From contig JAWKPW010000017.1 of NCBI GenBank assembly GCA_041390465.1, forward strand, positions 1 to 64,000: a stretch of 64,000 nucleotides of DNA. Reading direction: 5' to 3'. This document shows, one piece after another, positions 9,941 to 17,404 of the stretch (position 1 is its first letter; each line of letters opens with the position of its first letter). The translations under genes and the position numbers were made by a program. The notes under the pieces are model-generated. The model had not been told where the DNA came from. It searched no databases and saw only the letters and a list, made by a program, of their open reading frames with translations. Source of the DNA: JAABRU01 sp041390465. Lineage in GTDB: Bacteria > Desulfobacterota > Desulfobacteria > Desulfobacterales > Desulfococcaceae.

Positions 9941-10509
9941 AAACAGATAAAGAAGCCTTCCCACAGAGAGCACAGGGTATTCAAAAAACCGGATTTTTTG
10001 GGGAAATAAAAAAGAGTAATTTCCGTGTGTTCAAAAACCGGATTTTTCGGAAAAATCCGGCTTTTCTGAAAACTTATGTTTCAGATCAATGGCGAATTGG
10101 CATAACATCGGGACAGAAAAGTTTCCCACAGAAGACACAGAGAGCACAGAGGGAAAACTCTGAGCAGCAAACTGGTGGTATGAACAGAAGATGAATGATA
10201 AAAAAATTTCCCGCAGATTGCAGAGAAAAACTCGTGCTCTCTGTGGAAATCCTGAGAACAGCACGCTCCTGTTTTTCACAAAGTTTTCAGCATCGTGTGC
10301 CCTTTGTGTCTCCTTTGTGTTTTGCGGTTAAAATCCGGGAGGGAACAAATTCAAAGGAATGCCTGCATTTCCGTCGTCTTCGTGACAATGGGACTTCTGA
10401 TTTTTCCATAATAAGAATATTTTGCAGTATCTTCTGTTTATCCCGGCAAATGCGGCAGCAGTAGGGACCGGCAGGTGAGTGCCCGGCTGATTTTGGCCTC
10501 GGTTCTTCC
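9941..10509. repeat. Intergenic repeats: half MITE and 'ACAGAGAGCACAGAGG' type sequence
   Basis: 10033-10104 holds the CCGGATTTTTCGGAAAAATCCGG hairpin followed by ACTTATGTTTCAGATCAATGGCGAATTGG, the right half of the MITE-like element. 10129-10180 and 10295-10330 hold CACAGAAGACACAGAGAGCACAGAGG / CCTTTGTGTCTCCTTTGTGTTTTGCGG stretches that recur near 46214, 49000 and 60595. No gene. Confidence 0.55.
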
Positions 10510-11508
10510 CTACGAATAACCGGGATAGGGAGCGCATGTAATCTGTGGGAAAGACGTCCTGCCGTCTGCGCACCGGGCCGATATGGTCAGCATCACATAC
10601 CAGTCCGGTTCAGAAAGCACGGCAGCATCCTCCCGGCAGTGTGCGATAAAAGGACAGAGACGGGCAATCTGCTCAAAATCTGCCGGAGGATACCGTATGG
10701 CAAAATCTCTGTGATGATCTGTGCCTCCCTTCTGTCCGGCAGCCGGATTCTCCCTGTTTTCCCCCAAATGCCATTCGTCCATGAGCAGATCCAAATCCGA
10801 TTCCGGAATTTTTTGCACAGATTTGAGAAAATTCCACTGATCCGCATAAGGTTTGGCAAAACCTGTTTTCGGATCAAGAAAAAGTGTATGGCCTTTCTGC
10901 GCTGCCTTTCCCTGAAAAGGAAGTGCGATGAGACTGCCGAGTCCTTTTCCTGAAAGTCTGTCCTGCGCGGGAAAAAGCCGGTCAAAAGCGGAATCTCTTT
11001 CCCTGTTTATGCCTGCCTCATCCAAAAGAGCAGAAATCACAGTCCGGGCTTTGGCTGCAGACACCGGCTCTTCAAAAAAGACAAAAGCATGATACCCTGT
11101 GCCGGATTTGGAGCGCAAAACATAACAGGGAAATTCCTGAAATTCACAGACTTCATAAAACTGTTTCACCTCGCGCAGAGGATTGTGCGTTCCGCAGTGA
11201 TTGTCAAAATCCGCAGCAAGGAACCAGCATCTGTGATCTGTCAGAAGCGGATAAATCCCCAGGATGTGGCTGCCTGCAAAATGATCCTCCAGCATCTGCC
11301 GGGAAAGACGCGCATGGCGCAAATGGGCACATCCCGCGCACCCGGAAAACACATGTCCCTTCCGGCATTGGGGAAGATGCCATTCATTGGCGCATACCGG
11401 AGCGTACCCGCTTTTTCCGCTTTTGGCAGAATGCCAGTAGCGGGGAACCGCATCCTGCCGTCCTTTGAAAAAAGAGAGGAAAAGGCTGATCTGATCCGCC
11501 TCTTTCAT
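10510..11508 (-). CDS. Orphan TOTE-type archaeo-eukaryotic primase protein
   Basis: Start at 11508 has GGAGG six bases upstream. About 330 residues. N-terminus FLSFFKGRQDAVPRYW and a Cys/His cluster (CANEW, QCRKG, CAGCAHLRHARL) are followed by the primase core: catalytic FLAADFDNHC, then SKSGTGYHAFVFF, then RLFPAQDRLSGKGLGSLIAL. These match the primase of TOTE conflict systems, where it is joined to a helicase and nuclease that attack or repair DNA. Here neither helicase nor nuclease is present. The last residues (CAPYPGYS then stop) are followed in other frames by sequence resembling a continued primase tail (about 10440-10510), so the C-terminus may be frameshifted. Confidence 0.75.
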   Translation of the reverse strand: MKEADQISLFLSFFKGRQDAVPRYWHSAKSGKSGYAPVCANEWHLPQCRKGHVFSGCAGCAHLRHARLSRQMLEDHFAGSHILGIYPLLTDHRCWFLAADFDNHCGTHNPLREVKQFYEVCEFQEFPCYVLRSKSGTGYHAFVFFEEPVSAAKARTVISALLDEAGINRERDSAFDRLFPAQDRLSGKGLGSLIALPFQGKAAQKGHTLFLDPKTGFAKPYADQWNFLKSVQKIPESDLDLLMDEWHLGENRENPAAGQKGGTDHHRDFAIRYPPADFEQIARLCPFIAHCREDAAVLSEPDWYVMLTISARCADGRTSFPQITCAPYPGYS

Positions 11509-11611
11509 AGATCCTCCATATTTGTGCTTGTGTTTTTCAGGATTTTTATGATAACAGATCATCAGAAACAATATTAATGATTCGTTTAAATTTAATCAAG
11601 CATTAATTTAT

Positions 11612-12040
11612 ATGCAGCACAATATTGAGGAAATTCTCAGCAGAATCCGGGAACGGGAAGGCACGCGCACAAAAAGGGAACTTGCGGAAATTCTGCATAT
11701 TTCTCCCCAGGATTTCAGCCAGCGGGAAAAAAGGGGCACGCTGCTTCCCCTGCTTGTGGAATGGGCCATGCAGAGAAATGTCAGTCTGGACTGGCTGGTA
11801 TCCGGCAGAGAAATGAAAGATGACGCGCAGTTCCTGTCTGACAGCGAGGCTCCCGGATACACAATCCGTGCAAAATCCCCTGTGCAAACCCAATCCGATG
11901 ATCCGAAGAACACAGCAGATTGCCGTGAACAGGGACTGCATCTGCTTGCAGAGATTCTTTCTTCCGGCAATGAGGCTGTGATTCAGCTTGCCCTGGCCCA
12001 ACTGCGGGCCATAGCGGATTTTCTGCAAAAAAGGCAGTGA
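11612..12040 (+). CDS. CI-repressor-type HTH regulator
   Basis: 142 residues. Residues about 6-66 (EEILSRIRER, TKRELAEILHISPQDFSQRE, NVSLDWLVSG) form the helix-turn-helix domain of the phage CI repressor N-terminal family. The rest is a short linker and a Leu/Ala-rich helix (AVIQLALAQLRAIADFLQ), with no peptidase domain, so it is not self-cleaving. It diverges from the primase gene with a 100-base AT-rich gap that must hold both promoters, and overlaps the next gene by 4 bases, so it may control the primase, the ATPase or both. Confidence 0.8.
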   Translation: MQHNIEEILSRIREREGTRTKRELAEILHISPQDFSQREKRGTLLPLLVEWAMQRNVSLDWLVSGREMKDDAQFLSDSEAPGYTIRAKSPVQTQSDDPKNTADCREQGLHLLAEILSSGNEAVIQLALAQLRAIADFLQKRQ

Positions 12041-12927
12041 AACGGACATGGGGAGCGGAACGGAACGTTTGGAAACAGGATTTGCCAGTATTGCAGCATC
12101 AGGAAGCATCAGAAATGACAGAGGAAACGGAGAACACAGGCAGTTATCTGATCAAAGAGGAACCCTATTATCTTGTCACCGGCAATGAAAGGGAACTGTT
12201 TGAGGCAGCCTATGAGGCCCGGCTGCCGGTGATGCTCAAAGGCCCGACCGGGTGCGGCAAAACCCGGTTTGTGGAATACATGGCCTGGCGGCTCAGACGG
12301 CCCCTGATTACAGTGGCCTGCCACGAGGACTTGTTTGCCTCGGATCTTATTGGCCGTTATCTGCTGATGCAGAATGAAACCGTGTGGCGGGACGGCCCCC
12401 TGACTCAGGCTGTGCGCATGGGAGCCATCTGCTATCTGGATGAGGTGGTGGAGGCCCGAAAGGACACCACTGTGGTCATTCATCCGCTCACGGACAACCG
12501 CCGCAGCCTGTCCATTGACAAAAAAGGGGAAATCATTTCTGCCCACCCGGATTTTGTGCTGGTCATCTCCTACAATCCGGGGTATCAGTCAGTTCTCAAA
12601 GACCTCAAGCAGAGCACCCGGCAGCGTTTTGTGTCCCTGGAATTTGACTATCCTGCACCGGAAAAGGAGACGGAAATTGTTGCCAGCGAGGGAGGAATAG
12701 ACAGGGACACGGCCCGGCAGCTTGTGACGCTGGCCGGAAAAATCCGCAATATCCGGGAGCATGGGTTAAGTGAGGGCGCAGGCACCCGGCTGCTGATTTA
12801 TGCCGCTCGGCTCATCCGGGGGAATGTGCCGGTCCGGGATGCCTGTGTTTCCGCCATATGCCTGCCCCTGACAGATGATGCCAGACTGCAGGAAACCCTC
12901 AGCGATCTGATTGAGGATATTTTCTGA
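12037..12927 (+). CDS. MoxR-type AAA+ ATPase, CbbQ/NorQ group
   Basis: Chaperone-like ATPase that remodels metalloenzymes together with a VWA partner. Visible: Walker A GPTGCGKT, DLIGRYLL loop, WRDGPL, Walker B AICYLDEV, arginine finger region STRQRFVSLEF, and the C-terminal EGAGTRLLIYAARLIRG segment typical of CbbQ/NorQ. The first 26 codons are not conserved in the family; ATG at 12115 (MTEETENTGSYL) is the likelier start, the 12037 start giving an ATGA overlap with the HTH gene. The usual next gene, a NorD/CbbO VWA protein, is absent; a protease gene follows instead. Confidence 0.9.
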   Translation: MKRTWGAERNVWKQDLPVLQHQEASEMTEETENTGSYLIKEEPYYLVTGNERELFEAAYEARLPVMLKGPTGCGKTRFVEYMAWRLRRPLITVACHEDLFASDLIGRYLLMQNETVWRDGPLTQAVRMGAICYLDEVVEARKDTTVVIHPLTDNRRSLSIDKKGEIISAHPDFVLVISYNPGYQSVLKDLKQSTRQRFVSLEFDYPAPEKETEIVASEGGIDRDTARQLVTLAGKIRNIREHGLSEGAGTRLLIYAARLIRGNVPVRDACVSAICLPLTDDARLQETLSDLIEDIF

Positions 12928-13076
12928 TGGCAGATTCCGGTCTGCGACCTTTTCATCGGGCTGCAATCCCCATGAGACATTTTCCCTGCATCCTGTTGAC
13001 ATTTTTCCTTTGTTTTTTTATGATTGTCCGCACGGAAATCCCCAAATCATTCCCAAAAAATCACAAGGAGAAATTC

Positions 13077-14433
13077 ATGAAAAATACTTTCCCTGCAGAT
13101 ATTGACTTTCATGACATGACACGCCGTCATTTTCTGTGGACGGTTTCCCTGTCCTCCCTGGGGCTGGCAATGGGGTGCAGCGGATGCGCGGTTGACCCTG
13201 TCACGGGTCAGAAAACCCTGATGCTGGTTTCCGAAAATCAGGAAATCCAGATGGACCGGCAGTATTCACCGTCCCAGTTTTCCTCTGACTACGGCAAAGC
13301 GCAGGATGCCGGACTGAACCGCTATCTCAGCGAAGTGGGACGGAAAATGGCGCCCCACACCCACCGTCCCGGAATGCCCTATAACTTTCAGGCGGTCAAT
13401 GCCACCTATGTCAACGCGTATGCCTTTCCGGGCGGAACCATTGCCGCAACACGGGGCATTCTCCTGAAAATGGACAATGAGGCTGAACTGGCAGCGCTGC
13501 TGGGACATGAAATGGGGCATGTCAACGCGCGGCATACAGCCGAGCAGATGTCCAAAAGTCAGGTGACATCCCTGGTGGTGGGACTTGGCACAGCCGTTAT
13601 TGGATCAAAATATTCGGATTATGCTGATATTGCAGGCCAACTGGGGCAGATCGGGGCAGGAATGCTGCTGGCTTCCTACAGCCGGGACAATGAACGCGAG
13701 GCTGATGCTCTGGGCAACAGATACATGGTGCAGGCCGGGTACAGCACACAGGGATTTGTGGGACTGATGGCCATGCTCAACAGCCTGTCCAAAAGCCGTC
13801 CCGGATATGCGGATGTGCTGTTTTCCACCCATCCCATGAGTGATGAGCGCTATTCCTCTGCCGTGCAGAATGCACGCACCGTCTATGCCAATACGCAGAA
13901 GTATCCCGTCAGCCGGGAGCGCTATATGGATGAGACAGCCGGACTCCGCAGGATCAAAGACGCGATTGAATCCATGCAGAAGGGGGAAACTGCCATGGGC
14001 AAAAAAAACTATGCTCAGGCCGAATCCTTTTTCCAGAGCGCTCTGCGGCAGACTCCGGGGGATTACGCGGGGCTGGCCATGATGAGCAAATGCCTGCTGC
14101 GCTCCAGAAAATATCCCCAGGCTGAGCAGTACGCGTGAAAATGCCAGGCTGGCCTATCCGCCGAGGCTCAAGGGATACCATCTCAGCGGTTTTGCCAAAC
14201 TCTAGGATGAAAAAATATGAAGCTGCGCATCAGGAGTTTGATGTCGCTGACAGAGCCATTCCCGGCAATCCCAATCTTTACGTTTTTCAAGGGATACTGC
14301 CAGGAGGGAATGGGGCGCAGAAATCAGCCGCAGAACAGTACAAGCGTTATCTCGTGAGTCGGTTCAGAAAGGGGACTATGCCCAGCATGCCTATGCCCGT
14401 CTGTCAGAATGGGGATATATCCGCAAAAAATAA
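13077..14433 (+). pseudogene. M48 metalloprotease Tat-lipoprotein with TPR tail, frameshifted
   Basis: ATG at 13077 sits behind AAGGAGAAATTC. Twin-arginine signal (TRRHFLWTVSLSSLGLAMG) ends in a lipobox, so the protein is an envelope-anchored zinc protease. HEMGH (GHEMGHVNARHT) and EREAD are the zinc motifs. After the catalytic domain TPR sequence begins (NYAQAESFFQSALRQTPGDY). The frame stops at 14138, but homologous sequence goes on in other frames: LKGYHLSGFAK, MKKYEAAHQEFDVADRAIPG, and QKGDYAQHAYARLSEWGYIR ending at the TAA at 14431-14433. The catalytic domain may still be made; the C-terminal third is broken. Family function: quality control of outer-membrane proteins (BepA-like). Confidence 0.8.
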
Positions 14434-14437
14434 TCTC

Positions 14438-15403
14438 CTGAAGAGGATAACGGTTTTTGTTCTGCTGCTGGTGGAGATTCCTCTCTGCGGAACCGTGTGC
14501 GCGTTTGAATATCCTGATCCCGAAAAGACATACCTCATTTTTTCTGCACAGATCCGGAAAGCTCTGCAGGTGAAAGACGGGGGAGAGGAAAATCTTGCCA
14601 ATATCGAAGTGTCTGTTCCCCACGGCGGCATCAGTCAAAGCTGGAGATTCAAACCGGCCGGGCCCGGATATCCGGAGCACAGTTATTCCCTTGTTTCTGT
14701 CAAAAGCGGCAGGGTGCTGGATGTGATGGGATACAGCCGGGATGACGGGGCCAATGTGCAGTTGTTCAAATATTATGGAACCAACAACCAGAGATGGCAC
14801 ATTGTGCCCGCAGGCAGTGACAGTTTCCGCCTCATATCGCTCAACAGCGGCAAATGTCTGGATGCGGAAAATACCGATAAAAGAGATCCTGCCAATGTGC
14901 GGCAGTTTTCCTGCGGTGCAGGCGGGTATCAGATCTGGACACTGAAATCCAATCCCCAGGCAGGGCAGATATTCAGGATTGCTTCCAAAAAAAGCGGGAA
15001 AGTGCTGGACATCTCAGCCAGCAGCCGCTCAGACGGAGCCGATATTCAACTCTTCCGGACTCATGGCCGGGCAAACCAGTTGTGGACCCTCTGGCATCAC
15101 GGATTCCGGAAGGGTGTACCCACCTATGCCATTGTTTCCTGCCACAGCGGAAGGGTTTTGGATGTGGAGGGGAAAAGCAGAAATGACGGAGCCAGTGTGC
15201 AGCAGTTCCGCTACAGGGCCAAAGACAACCAGCACTGGATCATCGAATCTGCCGGAGAAAAATATGTCAGGATTGTCTCTGTCAACAGCGGAAAATGTCT
15301 GGAAGCCGGAGGAAACGGGGAAGAGGGGGACAATATCCGGCAGTTCTCCTGCGGGGGGGAAGATCAGCAGTTGTGGGAACTGCAGGAAGCCCGTATGCCC
15401 TAG
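14438..15403 (+). CDS. Secreted double ricin-type beta-trefoil lectin
   Basis: Two ricin-B-like carbohydrate-binding trefoils. A hydrophobic signal (LLKRITVFVLLLVEIPLCGT, VCA) precedes FEYPDP. QxW-type repeats are seen at NQRWHIV, YQIWTLK, NQLWTLW, NQHWIIE and QLWELQ, with the SGKCLD/SGRVLDVxGxSRxDGA phrases of each lobe. No ATG lies at the signal peptide; the open frame runs back to 14135 through the out-of-frame end of the protease gene, and the plausible native start is a CTG/other non-standard codon near 14438 or has been lost. Likely exported and binds glycans on cells or exopolymer. Confidence 0.75.
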   Translation: MKRITVFVLLLVEIPLCGTVCAFEYPDPEKTYLIFSAQIRKALQVKDGGEENLANIEVSVPHGGISQSWRFKPAGPGYPEHSYSLVSVKSGRVLDVMGYSRDDGANVQLFKYYGTNNQRWHIVPAGSDSFRLISLNSGKCLDAENTDKRDPANVRQFSCGAGGYQIWTLKSNPQAGQIFRIASKKSGKVLDISASSRSDGADIQLFRTHGRANQLWTLWHHGFRKGVPTYAIVSCHSGRVLDVEGKSRNDGASVQQFRYRAKDNQHWIIESAGEKYVRIVSVNSGKCLEAGGNGEEGDNIRQFSCGGEDQQLWELQEARMP

Positions 15404-15600
15404 TGAGCAGATCGAAGATTTGGCAGTGCCATGCAAGCAATGTGAATATGATTCAGCAGAAATGATACTGCTGATTTCACAGAATACCTGATACCACTGA
15501 ATGCCATTTCATCATTACCCGTATCTTATTGCCGAAATTGTTGTTATTTCCTGTCCGAAAAACGGAAAGAGTGCGGAAAACGAATTTCCGCACCCGGCTG

Positions 15601-15634
15601 ATTTTCCCTGTGCTGAAAAGCACAGGGAAAATCA
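15601..15634. terminator. Hairpin after the EF-hand remnant
   Basis: GATTTTCCCTGTGCT-GAAA-AGCACAGGGAAAATC is a perfect 15-base stem. It lies 17 bases beyond the stop of the minus-strand frame at 15651 and can serve either strand. Confidence 0.65.
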
Positions 15635-15650
15635 GAGCTGTAAAGAAAAA

Positions 15651-16058
15651 TCAGTCCTTCCGAAGCTCAGCAACTGTCTGAAGAATATAAACCGCCTCCT
15701 GTATTCCGATTTTCCCGTCACCGTTTACATCCGCATCTGCAAAAACCTTACTGTCATCAGGTTCTGCTGACATTTCTGCAGCATTCTGAATTTGCTGCAG
15801 GCGGCATCTCTGAGCCGAACCCTTCGGACTTTCACGGACACTCTCAGAAATGAGGCACAGCACTGTCTGCGGTTCAGAACTGAGACCGGAACCCGCAGAC
15901 TGATCTGAAATGTCAACAGAACCTAACTGATGAAGAGGAAGAATTTCTGAAAAAATGCATCCGTATAAGTGCTGAGGCGATTTCCGGAAAAGAACATCCC
16001 CCAGATTTGACAACTTTTCAAAATTTGTCAAATCTTTCAGGTGACTGAACAGGTACAT
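15651..16058 (-). pseudogene. C-terminal EF-hand/dockerin-like remnant
   Basis: The end of this frame reads DADVNGDGKIGIQEAVYILQ then TVAELRKD: one calcium-binding loop (D-x-N-x-D-G-x-I) plus a helix, the typical C-terminal tail of large exported proteins in this bacterial group. The preceding 100 residues are low in recognisable structure and have no signal peptide. Probably the tail of a lost surface protein; a short intact protein is possible. Confidence 0.45.
16003..16035. repeat. TTTGACAACTT..AA.TTGTCAAA palindrome, copy 1
   Basis: AGATTTGACAACTTTTCA and its complement AAATTTGTCAAATCT form a hairpin. Further copies at 40653-40684, 48613-48640, 58152-58197 and 60425-60456. Confidence 0.7.
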
Positions 16059-16107
16059 TCATTTTCAAAAATCACCTTAAGCAAGTCAGCATACATTTTC
16101 GGGCATG

Positions 16108-16156
16108 GCGTTTTCAGAAAAACCGGATTTTTTCGAAAAAAATCCGGTTTCTTGAA
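16108..16156. repeat. AAACCGGATTTTTT..AAAAAATCCGGTTT hairpin
   Basis: Stem of the same central sequence found in the MITE-like elements, here without recognisable terminal repeats. It ends before the Trypco1 gene. Confidence 0.55.
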
Positions 16157-16277
16157 TATCTGAAAACTTTCGTCTGCCTGCTTATGTCATTTTTCTTCCT
16201 GTTTCTTCTTGCATCTGTATAAAGAAGACTGTAAAAACAGACAATAAAAACAATCTGAAAACAGAAAGGATTTCTTC

Positions 16278-16595
16278 ATGAAAACACTTGGGGAGTTTGA
16301 ACTGGACGGGAAACCGGTATATGTGGAAATAGAAGATGATTTTGCCGGAGTGCGCCGGGTGGGCAGGACAGAAGACGGCATTCTGAAAACCGAAATCCGC
16401 TTTGCCGAAGCCATTGCCCAAATCAGACCTGCCGCGGAAGCGGTTCTCAGTGCGCTCCGGGAAATGAACACACCGGATGAAATCGGGCTGGAATTCGGCG
16501 TAAAATTCAATGCCAAAGCCGGAGCCTTTTTTGCATCCGCCGCAAGTGAGGCAGCGTTCAAGGTTTCTCTGAAGTGGAAAAATGAAAAGAAGTAA
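16278..16595 (+). CDS. Trypco1 (trypsin-co-occurring) domain protein, CU044_2847 type
   Basis: 105 residues, whole protein is one domain: VYVEIEDDFAGVRRVGR, ..FAEAIAQIRPAAEAVLSAL, then PDEIGLEFGVKFNAKAGAFF and a final beta strand FKVSLKWKN. The LEFGVKFNAKAG phrase is the hallmark of the trypsin-co-occurring domain. The family sits next to trypsin-like proteases and STAND NTPases in bacterial conflict systems. That fits well here: the relic starting at 17405 begins with trypsin-like sequence. Start chosen at 16278 behind GAAAGGA. Confidence 0.85.
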   Translation: MKTLGEFELDGKPVYVEIEDDFAGVRRVGRTEDGILKTEIRFAEAIAQIRPAAEAVLSALREMNTPDEIGLEFGVKFNAKAGAFFASAASEAAFKVSLKWKNEKK

Positions 16596-16605
16596 TGCGC
16601 TGGAG

Positions 16606-16686
16606 TGCAAAAATGAGCGACAGCGAAATTTTTGCATGGTCTTCCGATGTTCTGCGAAAATTTCGCTCCGCTCATTTTCGCACTCC
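16606..16686. repeat. Large imperfect hairpin between Trypco1 and tumE
   Basis: GGAGTGCAAAAATGAGCG..CAGCGAAATTTTT is matched by AAAATTTCGCT..CGCTCATTTTCGCACTCC, about 30 paired bases around a 15-base loop. Possible bidirectional terminator or mobile palindrome. Confidence 0.7.
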
Positions 16687-16737
16687 TCTCATACTTTCTG
16701 TTCGGTTGATTCTTGATTGTCTGTTGAGTGTGAATGT

Positions 16738-17019
16738 ATGAAGGCAAAACTCATTTATCAGGAAAAGTATATCTGTGCAGACGGTTCTGTCCGTGAAATG
16801 GTTCTTTGGCAGCTTCCCGCCAGAACATCTGACAGACCGCACGGTCTGAAATACCGTCTTTATTACGGATCTTCAGACGGAACCTGTATTTTGCGCTATG
16901 AAAGCGGAAAAGGGGATCACAGGCATATCAGAAACAGGGAGGAACCGTATCTGTTTCATGATGTGGAAACACTGGTTGCCGATTTCCTGAAAGACATCGA
17001 AGAGGCAAGGAGGAAGTGA
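16738..17019 (+). CDS. tumE: TumE-family toxin (DUF6516)
   Basis: 94 residues from ATG 16738. Conserved features of the TumE family are visible: REMVLWQLP, PHGLKYRLYYG, and GKGDHRHIRNREEPYLFHDV, followed by the LVADFLKDIE helix. The family is the toxin of the TumE-TumA pair, toxin gene first. The antitoxin gene starts one base after its stop. A 7-codon longer start (16717) is less likely. The catalytic mechanism is not visible. Confidence 0.85.
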   Translation: MKAKLIYQEKYICADGSVREMVLWQLPARTSDRPHGLKYRLYYGSSDGTCILRYESGKGDHRHIRNREEPYLFHDVETLVADFLKDIEEARRK

Positions 17020-17020
17020 T

Positions 17021-17380
17021 ATGAAAACACAGATCAAAGTCGGAATCGGCAGTCCCGATGATACCGCCGGGGAATTCATTGAAAAATGGAAAATAGCGGA
17101 AAGCGGGGATACAATGGAAACAGAATACCGTCTTTATTTTGAAAATCTTGAAACCCTGCTGAAAACGCTTACTCCGTCACGATGGGAACTGTTAAAAACA
17201 CTGCGGATAAACGGCCCTATGACAGAGGATTCCCTGGCAGGCAGACTCGGTATGAACTGCAGCAGCATTCACACAGAGACCAAAGAACTGGAAACAGCAG
17301 GGATTATCTCCCGCAGAGCCGAGGATTTGCTGGAAGTTTCCTGGGATACAATAGAAGCCCATCTCCGACTGGCTGCATGA
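17021..17380 (+). CDS. tumA: TumA-type antitoxin with winged HTH
   Basis: 119 residues behind AGGAGGAAGTGAT, one base downstream of tumE. The C-terminal half is a MarR/ArsR-like winged helix of the HVO_A0114 type (WELLKTLRINGPMTEDSLAG, SIHTETKELETAGIISRR). It should neutralise TumE and repress the pair. Confidence 0.85.
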   Translation: MKTQIKVGIGSPDDTAGEFIEKWKIAESGDTMETEYRLYFENLETLLKTLTPSRWELLKTLRINGPMTEDSLAGRLGMNCSSIHTETKELETAGIISRRAEDLLEVSWDTIEAHLRLAA

Positions 17381-17404
17381 GCGCAGCCGAAGGCAGGAGG
17401 CACA

